From Enterococcus_D sp050529585 (GTDB lineage Bacteria; Bacillota; Bacilli; Lactobacillales; Enterococcaceae): DNA of 64,000 nucleotides. The notes below the pieces were generated by a model. It had not been told where the DNA came from. It searched no databases and saw only the letters and a list, made by a program, of their open reading frames with translations. Shown in pieces: positions 35,150 to 43,693 of this stretch (positions are counted from its first letter, which is position 1; every line of letters starts with the position of its first letter). The translations under genes were made by a program, and so were the position numbers. The DNA lies in assembly GCF_050529585.1 (NCBI RefSeq), contig NZ_CP172882.1, positions 2,666,001 through 2,730,000 on the forward strand, in the 5' to 3' direction.

Positions 35150-36925
35150 TTATTCGTCTTCTTCAACTGTAGTCACATCAATACTCAAGTCAAACAATTG
35201 CATTGGCGACACTGTACTTGGTGCTTGTGACATAGGATCAGCGGCTTTCCCATTTTTAGGGAATGCGATCACTTCGCGAATGTTGTCTTCTCCTGCCAAT
35301 AACATGGCTAAACGGTCCAATCCTAAAGCAATTCCGCCATGAGGAGGGAAACCATAGTCCAGCGCATCCAACAAGAAACCAAATTGGGCCTGCATTTCAC
35401 GGCGTGAAAACCCTAATGTTTCAAACATTTGCTCTTGGATAGCCCGATCATGGATCCGTAATGAACCCCCGCCTAATTCATAGCCATTCAAGACAATATC
35501 ATACGCTTCTGCATAAACTTTTGCAGGGTCAGTTGCCAACAATGGAAGATCACTTTCTTTTGGCAATGTGAAGGGATGATGGGCTGAAACATAACGTCCT
35601 GCTTCCTCATCATATTCAAATTGCGGCCAATCAGTGACCCACAAGAAGTTGAATTTACTTTCATCGATCAAGCCAAGTTCTTTCCCTAATTTATTGCGGA
35701 TCGCGCCTAATGTTGCTGAAACAACACCAAATGAGTCAGCACCAAACATCAAAATATCGCCCACTTCGGCATGCGCCGCTGCGATGATTTCATCGGTTAC
35801 TTCCGTTAAGAATTTTGCGATCGGACCTTTTAGACCGTCTGCTTCAACTTTGACCCACGCCAACCCTTTGGCGCCAAACTGGCCCGCGTAATGGCCTAGG
35901 TTATCCATATCTTTACGAGAATATTTATCCGCAGCACCCTTAGCATTCAATACTTTCACGACGCCGCCTTTTTCAAGGGCCATTTGGAATACTTTGAAAT
36001 CAACATCTTTGACAACTTCAGACAAATCGATCAATTCCATCGCAAATCGTGTATCTGGCTTATCGCTGCCGTAACGACCCATAGCTTCATCATAAGTCAT
36101 GCGAGGAAATGGCAACGTGACTTCTAAGCCTTTGACCTCTTTCATCACCTTAGCCAACATCTCTTCTGTATATGTTTGGATCTCTTCGGCAGTCAAAAAG
36201 GTTGTTTCGATATCGACTTGTGTAAACTCAGGTTGACGGTCGCCACGCAAATCTTCATCACGGAAACAACGAACGATTTGATAGTAGCGGTCAAAGCCTG
36301 CGCCCATCAATAATTGCTTAAAGATTTGCGGAGATTGCGGCAAGGCATAAAAATGACCTGGGTGAACCCTTGATGGAACCAAGTAATCCCGCGCGCCTTC
36401 TGGTGTAGATTTAGCCAAGTAAGGTGTTTCAATATCTAGAAAGTCATTGTTGTCTAAGAAATTGCGAATCGATTGGGTCGTTTTCGCCCGCATCACAATA
36501 TTTTGCGTCATTTTTGGGCGACGCAAATCTAAATAGCGGTATTTCATGCGGATCTCATCGCTGACGGTTTGGTCATCTTCAATCAAGAAAGTCGGCGTTT
36601 TGGCTGTATTCAAAATCGTGATGTCCGTGATCATCACTTCGTATTCACCTGTCACCATTTTAGGATTGATTGCTTCTGGCGCACGGTTGATCACTTCACC
36701 TGTCACTTCTAACACGTATTCGCTGCGGCATTTATCAGCGATTTCCCACGCTTCTTTTGATACTTCAGGGTTAAAGACGATTTGAACGATGCCTTCACGA
36801 TCCCGGAGGTCAATGAAAATCACGCCGCCTAAATCACGGCGTTTTTGTACCCAACCTTTCAGGGTGATTGTTTGATTTAATTGGGCCTTTGATACACGGC
36901 CGCAGTATACTGTACGTTTACTCAT
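35150..36925 (-). CDS. aspS: Aspartyl-tRNA synthetase
   Basis: AspS charges tRNA-Asp. The 591-aa class II enzyme begins with an OB-fold anticodon-binding domain (ITLKGWVQKRRDLGGVIFIDLRD), contains motif 2 (RCFRDEDLRGDRQPEFTQVD), a bacterial-type GAD insertion, and motif 3 (GGIALGLDRLAMLLAGE). The length fits bacterial AspRS. Its start overlaps the hisS stop by 4 bp, so both depend on the T-box leader upstream of hisS. AAGGAG precedes ATG 36925. Confidence 0.97.
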   Translation of the reverse strand: MSKRTVYCGRVSKAQLNQTITLKGWVQKRRDLGGVIFIDLRDREGIVQIVFNPEVSKEAWEIADKCRSEYVLEVTGEVINRAPEAINPKMVTGEYEVMITDITILNTAKTPTFLIEDDQTVSDEIRMKYRYLDLRRPKMTQNIVMRAKTTQSIRNFLDNNDFLDIETPYLAKSTPEGARDYLVPSRVHPGHFYALPQSPQIFKQLLMGAGFDRYYQIVRCFRDEDLRGDRQPEFTQVDIETTFLTAEEIQTYTEEMLAKVMKEVKGLEVTLPFPRMTYDEAMGRYGSDKPDTRFAMELIDLSEVVKDVDFKVFQMALEKGGVVKVLNAKGAADKYSRKDMDNLGHYAGQFGAKGLAWVKVEADGLKGPIAKFLTEVTDEIIAAAHAEVGDILMFGADSFGVVSATLGAIRNKLGKELGLIDESKFNFLWVTDWPQFEYDEEAGRYVSAHHPFTLPKESDLPLLATDPAKVYAEAYDIVLNGYELGGGSLRIHDRAIQEQMFETLGFSRREMQAQFGFLLDALDYGFPPHGGIALGLDRLAMLLAGEDNIREVIAFPKNGKAADPMSQAPSTVSPMQLFDLSIDVTTVEEDE

Positions 36926-38238
36926 TTTTCTTCTCCTTGTTCGATCATAATCGTGGTCATTTCATCATAGATTTCATCAAAATGATCATATAGTGCTGCA
37001 AGCGGGAATTGTTTTTCCACTCGACTGGCCATTGATTTGATATTGATGACTTGTTGTGCCACTTCAGTTTCTCCTAAAGTCAGCACCAATTGCGCGCCTT
37101 GTTTGTCTGCAGATTTAAATTGTGCTTTGGCCTTTCGGTCCATGAAGTCGCGATCCGCTGAAAAACCAAAGTTGCGAATGGCTTGAACGACTTTCAAGAC
37201 TTCGACATTGGTTTCTTGGCCTAAACCAACCACATAGGCATCTAATTGATTTAAAGCAGGAATCACAACCTCTTCTGCTTCTAAGGTAAGCAGCAACCGC
37301 TCCATTCCTAAAGCAAAGCCAAACCCAGGTGTTTCTGGACCGCCCAGTTCTTCTACTAGGTGGTTGTATCTGCCGCCAGCACAAATGGTGGCTTGCGCAC
37401 CCATTTTTGGCGCATCACTCATGATTTCAAAAATCGTGTGGGTATAATAATCCAACCCCCGAACCATTGTCGAATCGATCTCATATGCTACGCCTAACGC
37501 ATCCAACATCATAACCACCGTATCAAAATGCGCTTTTGCCTCTGGCGTTAAATAATCCAAGATCGATGGCGCGTCGGCCACAAACTTCTGATCTCGCTTG
37601 TCTTTGCTATCCAATACCCGCAATGGGTTCTCATGTAAACGACGCTGTGAGTCTTCACTCAACTCCGCTTCATGGGGCACCAAGTAATCAATCAATGCTT
37701 GACGGTAATTTTGACGTGTTTCTTTATCACCTAGTGAGTTGATGACCAAACGTAATTGATTCAAGCCAAGTTGATGATAAAAATCCATGGCCATGGCCAT
37801 CGTTTCCACGTCTGTTGCTGGATTAGCAGAGCCAAAGACTTCCACACCGATTTGGTGGAATTGGCGCAAACGGCCTTTTTGCGGACGTTCATAGCGAAAC
37901 ATAGGTCCCATATAAAATACTTTATATGGTTTGGTATGTTCTGGCCCAAACAGTTTATTTTCAACGTACGAGCGGGCAATCGGTGCGGTGCCTTCAGGGC
38001 GCAGTGTGATATGGCGCTCGCCTTTGTCATAAAAATCATACATTTCTTTCGATACGATATCTGTTGTATCCCCGACACTGCGAGCGATCACTTCAAAGTG
38101 TTCAAAGATGGGTGTGCGGATTTCATTGAATTGATAGTCACGAAAGACCAAACGCGCAGTTTCTTCTAAAAACTGCCATTTCTCTGATTCTCCCGGTAAA
38201 ATATCATTTGTCCCTTTTGGGCGTTGGTAACTCATCAT
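36922..38238 (-). CDS. hisS: Histidyl-tRNA synthetase
   Basis: HisS charges tRNA-His. The 438-aa class II enzyme shows RPKGTNDILPGES at the N-terminus, motif 2 in FRYERPQKGRLRQFHQIGVE, the histidine-A motif MVRGLDYYTHTIFE and motif 3 in GFGFALGMERLLL, followed by an anticodon-binding domain. GGAGG lies 7 bp before ATG 38238. It is the first gene of hisS-aspS and sits behind an unusually long leader (about 530 nt) with a T-box and a tandem repeat. Confidence 0.97.
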   Translation of the reverse strand: MMSYQRPKGTNDILPGESEKWQFLEETARLVFRDYQFNEIRTPIFEHFEVIARSVGDTTDIVSKEMYDFYDKGERHITLRPEGTAPIARSYVENKLFGPEHTKPYKVFYMGPMFRYERPQKGRLRQFHQIGVEVFGSANPATDVETMAMAMDFYHQLGLNQLRLVINSLGDKETRQNYRQALIDYLVPHEAELSEDSQRRLHENPLRVLDSKDKRDQKFVADAPSILDYLTPEAKAHFDTVVMMLDALGVAYEIDSTMVRGLDYYTHTIFEIMSDAPKMGAQATICAGGRYNHLVEELGGPETPGFGFALGMERLLLTLEAEEVVIPALNQLDAYVVGLGQETNVEVLKVVQAIRNFGFSADRDFMDRKAKAQFKSADKQGAQLVLTLGETEVAQQVINIKSMASRVEKQFPLAALYDHFDEIYDEMTTIMIEQGEEK

Positions 38239-38360
38239 CGTTTATCCTCCTATTGTTTCATGGGTGCTACGTATCATCTGCCTGCTGGCTGCTACTTCGT
38301 ATGTATTGGGTCTGTCAGTACATTCTCTAACGAAGGCAAAGATCTGTCGATCATCATCAT

Positions 38361-38526
38361 GGAGACTACCCTCCCTGCCCTCAGCTAGTACTGTTCATCA
38401 TCTACTCTGACTCCCTCTGGTCGTCAATCGTAGTGATTCGTAACGACGGAGACTACCCTCCCTGCCCTCAGCTAGTACTGCTCATCATCTACTCTGACTC
38501 CCTCTGGTCGTCAATCGTAGTGATTC
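38361..38526. repeat. Tandem direct repeat, 87-bp period, in the hisS leader
   Basis: Two copies begin with GGAGACTACCCTCCC at 38361 and 38448. They are identical over 79 bp except for one base (ACTGTTC versus ACTGCTC), and 8 bp separate the first copy from the second. They lie downstream of the T-box terminator, in the transcribed region before hisS. No reading frame is supported in them. Confidence 0.9.
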
Positions 38527-38529
38527 ACA

Positions 38530-38766
38530 GCAAAAAAACTCGCCCTTGTTTGTTTACAAGGGCGAGTTATTACACGCGGTACCACCTACATTCGAGAAAT
38601 TGCTTTCTCCTCATCACGATTAACGCTCGGTCACGGAACAGCTTTGCTTCTGTTCATCTCCAGATTGTCTTTCCTTTGTTCGTCCTTCACTGCTTTCAGC
38701 CAGGGCAGTTCTCTCTTTTAAGGGGCAACATCAAAGTACTCGATCCTTCATCGATAGTAGATATTA
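38530..38766 (-). promoter_or_regulatory. T-box leader of hisS-aspS, predicted Asp specifier GAC
   Basis: On the minus strand the conserved T-box GGTGGTACCGCG occurs at 38586-38575 and is followed by the terminator. In Stem I, AGTA and CTTTG on the 5' side face CAAAG and then GAAAGACAATC on the 3' side, which places the specifier codon GAC at 38669-38667. No CAC triplet exists in the leader, so it should sense uncharged tRNA-Asp rather than tRNA-His. The gene order hisS-aspS means that Asp shortage raises both enzymes. Confidence 0.88.
38532..38568 (-). terminator. T-box terminator hairpin
   Basis: On the minus strand ACTCGCCCTTGT/ACAAGGGCGAGT forms a 12-bp stem followed by seven T. The 5' arm lies just after the T-box sequence, so it competes with the antiterminator. 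Confidence 0.9.
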
Positions 38767-38771
38767 TCTAT

Positions 38772-38800
38772 AAACTACAAGAAACCGGCAGAAATGTCAA
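38772..38800 (-). promoter_or_regulatory. Promoter of the hisS-aspS leader
   Basis: TTGACA (38800-38795) is perfect; TAGTTT (38777-38772) follows after 17 bp. It lies just upstream of Stem I. Confidence 0.65.
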
Positions 38801-38899
38801 GATTTTTCAAGCTTTTTTCAAACCTTTTGATTACCAATTTTCATTTCTTTGCTTTACACTAAAAATAAACCATATGTAAGATGTTGAGGAGGAAAAAAG

Positions 38900-39844
38900 A
38901 TGGCAGATGTAAAAATTGGCAAGTCGGCTGTATATGCAAGTTCGTTAGGTCTAGGGGCAAATGCGATTGGCGGTCACAATCTTTTTGCAGGTCTGGATGA
39001 TGAACAAGGCAAGGATATTTTGCGAACTGCTTTACGTAACGGTATTACCTTGATTGATACCGCCTATATTTATGGCGAAGGACGTTCAGAAGAATTGATT
39101 GGTGCTGTCTTGCAAGAAAAAGAATTCGACCGCAGCAAAGTGATCATTGCTACTAAAGCCGCCCATACACCCGGCAACCCAGACAAAAAAGACAATTCGC
39201 CAGCATTTTTGACCCAGGCGGTAGAAGACGCGCTGGCTCGTTTACAGACGGCATATATCGATATTTTTTATATCCATTTTCCAGACGAGCAAACACCAAA
39301 GAATGAAGCCATCGCTGCGCTACATCAACTAAAAGAAGCTGGCAAGATTCGAGCGATCGGTGTATCCAACTTTAGTCTTGACCAATTGCAAGAAGCCAAC
39401 CAAGATGGCTACGTCGATATTCTTGAAGAGGAATATAGTCTGCTGCATCGCCAAGCAGAAACAACTTTCTTTCCTTATTTAGCAGAACACGACATCAGCT
39501 TCGTGCCTTATTTCCCTCTAGCTTCAGGGTTATTGACTGGCAAGTACGAAAAAGAACCAACTTTTGCCGAAAATGATATCCGCAGCAGCAATCCTGACTT
39601 TAAGGGTGAACGCTTTGCAAAGATCGTCGAAACAGTAAATCAATTAAAACCAATCGCCGACAACTACGATGCGACGATCACGCAGTTGGTTTTGGCTTGG
39701 TACTTGAAAAATCCTGAGATTACTGCGGTGATTCCTGGTGCAAAAAAAGTCGAACAAGTCACAGCAAATGCCCAGGCAATGGACATCCATTTAACCAAAG
39801 CAGATTATCAGTTGATTGATCATTTATTTGCCGTTTTTAATTAA
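38900..39844 (+). CDS. Aldo/keto reductase
   Basis: This 314-aa NADPH-dependent TIM-barrel oxidoreductase has the catalytic tetrad in DTAYIYGEGRSEE (Tyr), the Lys in IIATKAA and the His in IFYIHFPDE. The cofactor segment GAKKVEQVTANAQA is near the C-terminus. It reduces an aldehyde or ketone, with the substrate unknown; the build is like YqkF/IolS-type bacterial members. GAGGAGG precedes ATG 38900. The gene is transcribed alone, divergent from hisS, and ends at a hairpin terminator. Confidence 0.9.
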   Translation: MADVKIGKSAVYASSLGLGANAIGGHNLFAGLDDEQGKDILRTALRNGITLIDTAYIYGEGRSEELIGAVLQEKEFDRSKVIIATKAAHTPGNPDKKDNSPAFLTQAVEDALARLQTAYIDIFYIHFPDEQTPKNEAIAALHQLKEAGKIRAIGVSNFSLDQLQEANQDGYVDILEEEYSLLHRQAETTFFPYLAEHDISFVPYFPLASGLLTGKYEKEPTFAENDIRSSNPDFKGERFAKIVETVNQLKPIADNYDATITQLVLAWYLKNPEITAVIPGAKKVEQVTANAQAMDIHLTKADYQLIDHLFAVFN

Positions 39845-39860
39845 ACACTGGACAAGTTCT

Positions 39861-39895
39861 AAGAGAAAAGCTTCCTTTGCTTTTCTCTTGTTTTG
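39861..39895 (+). terminator. Terminator after the aldo/keto reductase gene
   Basis: A perfect 11-bp stem AAGAGAAAAGC/GCTTTTCTCTT with a 7-nt loop is followed by GTTTTG. Confidence 0.75.
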
Positions 39896-39939
39896 CGTTA
39901 TGCTGAGTAACAACCGAACATATGAAAAGGAGCAGTACG

Positions 39940-40386
39940 ATGTCTTTATATCCCGGCTATACCCGTAAACCCCATTATTATGAAACAGATCAAATGGCCA
40001 TCATTCACCACGCCAATTATATTCGCTGGTTTGAAGAAGCCCGTGTCGAATTACTGGACTATTTGGATCTGCCTTACCATACGATCGAAGCTGTTGGCTT
40101 GATCGTACCCGTACTAGGGGTTTCGGCGCAATATAAACAAATGATTCGTTACGAAGATGAAATCTTGATCAAAGTATTGGTAGATCAATACACAGGCACA
40201 CGTTTGGATTTTCGCTATGAAGTATACAAAAGTGATGGAAAATTGGCTACAGTAGGCACTTCCCAACATTGCTTCATGTCCAAAGAAACCAATCGATTGG
40301 TCCATCTAAAACGACAATTCCCAGAGATCCATCAACGATTTGCTGCCTATGCAGCCTTGTCCGAAACATCCCCCACCCAAGACTGA
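39940..40386 (+). CDS. Hot-dog-fold acyl-CoA thioesterase (YbgC/4HBT type)
   Basis: This 148-aa protein hydrolyses acyl-CoA thioesters. It contains the active-site block TDQMAIIHHANYIRW with the catalytic Asp, and the following helix FEEARVELLDYL. Chain length matches single hot-dog-fold enzymes. The start at 39940 (MSLYPGY) is chosen because AAAAGGAG lies 8 bp upstream; the frame from 39922 includes that site. The physiological substrate is unknown. The small gene at 40459 follows 72 bp later. Confidence 0.87.
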   Translation: MSLYPGYTRKPHYYETDQMAIIHHANYIRWFEEARVELLDYLDLPYHTIEAVGLIVPVLGVSAQYKQMIRYEDEILIKVLVDQYTGTRLDFRYEVYKSDGKLATVGTSQHCFMSKETNRLVHLKRQFPEIHQRFAAYAALSETSPTQD

Positions 40387-40458
40387 CTTAGGCAGAATAC
40401 TTGCTTTTTGAAACTGCTTTCGTATAATCATAAGTAATTTCAGGGAAGGAAGATGGCG

Positions 40459-40629
40459 ATGTACGTAATCAAAGTTTTGCATGGATATATTGGCAAAGAT
40501 GGTCGTCGCACACGTGAAAAAATTCCAGACAAGTTATGGGTCTTTGAAGACCGGCAAAAGTCCGAAGCATTTGCAGCCAAAATTGGTGGTCGTGTCAAAC
40601 CGTTGAAAGAAGTCAAACAACATACGTAA
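40459..40629 (+). CDS. Small 56-aa protein of unknown function
   Basis: This short gene begins MYVIKVLHGYIGKDG and ends with a TAA at 40627-40629. GGGAAGGA lies 8 bp before ATG 40459; the ATG at 40453 is too close to that site. The product is basic (many Lys/Arg) with a patterned alternation of beta-type residues (MYVIKVLHGYI) and a helix (KSEAFAAKI). A strong hairpin terminator follows after 2 bp, so this is a genuine independent end of transcription. I do not recognise the family. Confidence 0.75.
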   Translation: MYVIKVLHGYIGKDGRRTREKIPDKLWVFEDRQKSEAFAAKIGGRVKPLKEVKQHT

Positions 40630-40631
40630 AT

Positions 40632-40681
40632 AAGCAGCAGCTAGATTCTTTTCCCAAAGAACTTAGCTGCTGCTTGCTTTT
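40632..40681. terminator. Terminator between the 56-aa gene and the PepSY lipoprotein gene
   Basis: AAGCAGCAGCTA pairs with TAGCTGCTGCTT when GATTC/GAATC-type inner bases are looped out, and is followed by GCTTTTATG. Both convergent genes end near it. Confidence 0.75.
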
Positions 40682-40694
40682 ATGATAAAACAGA

Positions 40695-41342
40695 TCAGTC
40701 ATCGATTTCTGTTTCTAAAACCTCACCTGTTTGGGCATTGATTTTGACATTTGTTTGGGTATTGCCGTCTTGGACTTTGACTTCCCAATACGTGATGTCC
40801 ATCTCTTTATCAAGATCCCAATCCGTCGCTTCTCCACTGCCTACTTCCTTGACCGCAATATCTGAAATTTCAGCCAGCGACAGCAAGTCTGTGATAGTCA
40901 ATTGGTCTTCTGCCTTTTTGACACCATTTTGCTCATCTGCATCTAACGCTTCTGTCCGTTCATCAGAGACCGCCTTCGTTTCAGCATCGACAGTCATTTC
41001 ATATTCATTGGCATCGTCGACCCCTTCGATTTTATAGAAGTAATTGCCAAAGGTGGTATCCAATTCTAGTGCTGTGATTGCTGCATCTGGATATTTGTCT
41101 TGGAAGACTTTGATTGCTTCTTCCACTGTGACTGAAGGCAATTCCCCAGTTGTGTTTGTGGTACTGTCAGCCGTATTGGTTGTTGAAGCAGCTGTACTAG
41201 ACACCGCTGATGATGTCGTGGTGGTCGTACTTTGTTCCGTACTGCTTTCAACACTTTGTGACGAGCTGTTTGGATTGTTTTGACTGCAACCTGCCAATAA
41301 TCCGACAAATGCAATCCCCATAACTATCGTTGTTTTCTTCAT
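40695..41342 (-). CDS. PepSY-domain lipoprotein
   Basis: The 215-aa protein starts with a lipoprotein signal (MKKTTIVMGIAFVGLLAGC, Cys19), then a Ser/Thr-rich linker of about 45 residues, then two PepSY-like repeats: VEEAIKVFQDKYPDAAITAL near residue 75 and LTITDLLSLAEISDIAVKEV near residue 148, each ending in beta strands such as YYFKIEGVDD-like and YWEVKVQDG. PepSY proteins are thought to restrain extracellular proteases or sense the envelope. It lies downstream of a two-component system with its own leader of about 105 bp, which has an 11-bp-spaced CTTCA repeat that could bind the response regulator. Confidence 0.87.
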   Translation of the reverse strand: MKKTTIVMGIAFVGLLAGCSQNNPNSSSQSVESSTEQSTTTTTSSAVSSTAASTTNTADSTTNTTGELPSVTVEEAIKVFQDKYPDAAITALELDTTFGNYFYKIEGVDDANEYEMTVDAETKAVSDERTEALDADEQNGVKKAEDQLTITDLLSLAEISDIAVKEVGSGEATDWDLDKEMDITYWEVKVQDGNTQTNVKINAQTGEVLETEIDD

Positions 41343-41419
41343 TGTATCTTCCTCCTATACGCTTTCTTGTTTATACATATAGCATACCAAGAGTAGGATA
41401 AAAAAGAATCAAAAATGCT

Positions 41420-41435
41420 TGAAGGTTAGGTGAAG
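41420..41435 (-). promoter_or_regulatory. Candidate response-regulator site before the PepSY gene
   Basis: On the minus strand CTTCA-N6-CTTCA (41435-41420) is a direct repeat with 11-bp period, the spacing typical of OmpR/PhoB-type binding sites. It lies about 80 bp before the PepSY lipoprotein start, upstream of a TATACT-like -10 region. Confidence 0.35.
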
Positions 41436-41447
41436 AAATCTTCATTT

Positions 41448-42800
41448 TTATTGACTCGCAGGAAAACAAACTGCAAATACACTCCCTTTTGGTTGATTAT
41501 CTGTAACAGAGATTTGGGCTTGATACTGATCAGCGATTTGCTTGACCAACGATAATCCGATACCAGATCCAGCGATATCACTCGAGCGCGAGTTCTCTAC
41601 GCGGTAGAATCGATCAAAAATACGTTCTTTCTGGTCATCAGGAATGCCCATGCCTTGATCAGTGACTGTCAACCAAATGCCTGTGTTTTTTTGACAAAAA
41701 CGGACATAGATCGTTGAGTCAGATGGCGCATATTTAGCTGCATTTTCCAGCAGATTTTGTGCGATTTGTTGGAAATCAATTTTTGATCCTTTCATCAGCA
41801 ATGGTTCCTCGATCACATAATCGATCGTTTGCGGACTGACAACAGCTTGCTTTTCGCAGACTTCTCGTATGAGTTGTCCAACATCAAGTGTTTGCGCCAT
41901 TGTATTGATTGGCTGTTTTTCCAGATCCAGCAATTGATTGCTGAGAACTTCCAATCGTTTAGACTCTTTATCTATAAAGGATAAAGAAGACGGAATCACT
42001 TCAGGATGCGCTGTCCCCCGACGCTGGATCAGTTTGACATGTCCGCGAATCGCCGCTAGCGGTGTCCGCAATTCATGAGAGGCATCCGCAATAAAGCGTT
42101 TTTCGCGGGCAATCGTTTCTCGTTGTTCTTTGAGCAATTGATTGAAGGAAACCGCCACCGCTTGGATTTCAACAGGTTCTCGCACTACCGTCAATTCTCC
42201 TGATCCACCAGATTCGATAGCAGCGATTTCTTGCGCCATCAAAGTCAGTTTACGACTCCATTTTCCGACGCGCCAATAGATCAATACACTACCGATCACA
42301 ACTGCGGCAAGATTCAGCAAGCTGCTGATCAACAATAAGCCATAGGCCAACTCAACACTTGCTTCAGCATTCAAAGCGACGGTGACTTGATCCCCATTTA
42401 TTTTCTCTGTTTTCGAAAAATAGACGCCTTCCTCGCTAAGAATAACACCTTCCAGCAAAGGAATGATTCTTCCTGCTGCCAACGCAGGGAAAACAGTGGA
42501 CGCTTCTTCCGAGTCATATCTGTGGCCATCTGCTTGCTCAACCCGCAAGGCACTTTCTTCATCAGCCGATACATACGCGTCGATCAGTGAGGGCCAACCA
42601 CTTACTGCGGCATGCCCTTTTTCAATGGCTTCAAAAACATGATCTGCTTGATCCTCGATCCGTTCATACAAAAAGCCAATCGACAGTAGGATAAAGACGA
42701 GATTGAAAAACAGCATGACTGCCCCCAACAACAAAGAGAATTGGCGTGTCAGCTGAAACTGGGCAGTGTTGCCGCGGATGGTCTTTTCCTTATTTCTCAT
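41448..42800 (-). CDS. Sensor histidine kinase
   Basis: The 450-aa membrane kinase has helices at about 21-44 and 152-175 around an extracellular sensor of about 105 residues, a HAMP linker (about 176-228), the phospho-acceptor His242 in FIADASHELRTPLAAI, and an ATPase domain with N box (NLLENAAKYAP), G1 (DQGMGIP) and G2 (GSGIGLSLVKQ). It pairs with the response regulator, whose stop overlaps its start by 11 bp. The signal is unknown; the linked PepSY lipoprotein suggests the cell envelope (inference). Confidence 0.94.
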   Translation of the reverse strand: MRNKEKTIRGNTAQFQLTRQFSLLLGAVMLFFNLVFILLSIGFLYERIEDQADHVFEAIEKGHAAVSGWPSLIDAYVSADEESALRVEQADGHRYDSEEASTVFPALAAGRIIPLLEGVILSEEGVYFSKTEKINGDQVTVALNAEASVELAYGLLLISSLLNLAAVVIGSVLIYWRVGKWSRKLTLMAQEIAAIESGGSGELTVVREPVEIQAVAVSFNQLLKEQRETIAREKRFIADASHELRTPLAAIRGHVKLIQRRGTAHPEVIPSSLSFIDKESKRLEVLSNQLLDLEKQPINTMAQTLDVGQLIREVCEKQAVVSPQTIDYVIEEPLLMKGSKIDFQQIAQNLLENAAKYAPSDSTIYVRFCQKNTGIWLTVTDQGMGIPDDQKERIFDRFYRVENSRSSDIAGSGIGLSLVKQIADQYQAQISVTDNQPKGSVFAVCFPASQ

Positions 42801-43497
42801 CGGCTGTCCTCAAAACATACCCCACACCACGGACAGTTTCAATCATCGTTTCTGCAGTATGATCAGCCAATTTATTGCGTAATGTCCGAATATAGACATC
42901 CACTACATTGGTTTGCCCGTCATAATGATACCCCCAGATTTCATTCAATAAGTCATCACGGGTTTTAACGATGCCTGGCTCTTTCATCAATTCATACAAG
43001 ATGCCAAACTCTTTAGGCGTCAACTCAATCCGTTCTTCATCGATCGTCACCAAATGTTTCGCCGCATCTAGTGCCAATCTGCCAACGGTTACTTGATTTT
43101 GCGTGTGTTGCTGCAATTGGGCCATTTTGGCTATGCGGCGTTCGATCACTCGGATTCGCGCAAACAGTTCTTCGATGTCAAAGGGTTTGGTCAAATAATC
43201 ATCTAAGCCTACATCAAGCCCGGTGACGACATCCGCCGTTTGATTGCGTGCAGTCATCATGATGATCGGGACATCACTCGTTTTCCGTATTCGGCGCGCA
43301 ACAGTCATGCCATCATAGATCGGCAACATCCAATCCAATAAAATCAAATCAACAGCAGATCGATCTTGCTGAAAAAGAGTCAGTGCAGCCTGTCCATCTT
43401 TGGCCCAGAGCGTTTGGTACCCCTCAAAGGTCAGCTCTTGTTGAATGAAACTGGCCAAGCTTTCTTCATCTTCAACGATCAGAATAGTGAAAGACAT
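42790..43497 (-). CDS. OmpR/PhoB-family response regulator
   Basis: The 235-aa regulator has a receiver domain with acidic pocket in LIVEDEES, phospho-acceptor Asp55 in LILLDWMLP, Thr/Ser in IIMMTARN and Lys in YLTKPF, followed by a winged-helix domain ending in VVDVYIRTLRNKL and VRGVGYVL. It is the first gene of the operon. GGAGGG precedes ATG 43497. Upstream, a short leader separates it from the terminator of the convergently oriented... same-strand ABC gene at 43694, so it has its own promoter. Confidence 0.95.
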   Translation of the reverse strand: MSFTILIVEDEESLASFIQQELTFEGYQTLWAKDGQAALTLFQQDRSAVDLILLDWMLPIYDGMTVARRIRKTSDVPIIMMTARNQTADVVTGLDVGLDDYLTKPFDIEELFARIRVIERRIAKMAQLQQHTQNQVTVGRLALDAAKHLVTIDEERIELTPKEFGILYELMKEPGIVKTRDDLLNEIWGYHYDGQTNVVDVYIRTLRNKLADHTAETMIETVRGVGYVLRTADEK

Positions 43498-43617
43498 CTT
43501 GATCCCTCCTAAAGATATACTTGGTTCTATCTTAACGGATAATCCATCCAGCTGCTAATCAATTGGTGCAAAATTTGATGAAGATTTTTTCATGTTGTCA
43601 TGATCAATAGAAGAAAA

Positions 43618-43652
43618 AGGCCGTTCCCGATGAAAAAGGAACGGTCTGTTTA
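43618..43652 (-). terminator. Terminator after the ECF ATPase gene
   Basis: AGACCGTTCC/GGAACGGCCT pairs on the minus strand across a 10-nt loop and is followed by TTTTTC. It lies about 45 bp after the stop at 43694. Confidence 0.75.
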
Positions 43653-43693
43653 TCTATAAAAAAAATAACTCCATCCATTTCGATAGCCAATAG

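Noticed and set aside
38433..38879. Plus-strand frame of 148 aa across the hisS leader
   Set aside because: It runs through the tandem repeat, the T-box and its terminator on the opposite strand and has no ribosome binding site. The RNA explanation is complete.
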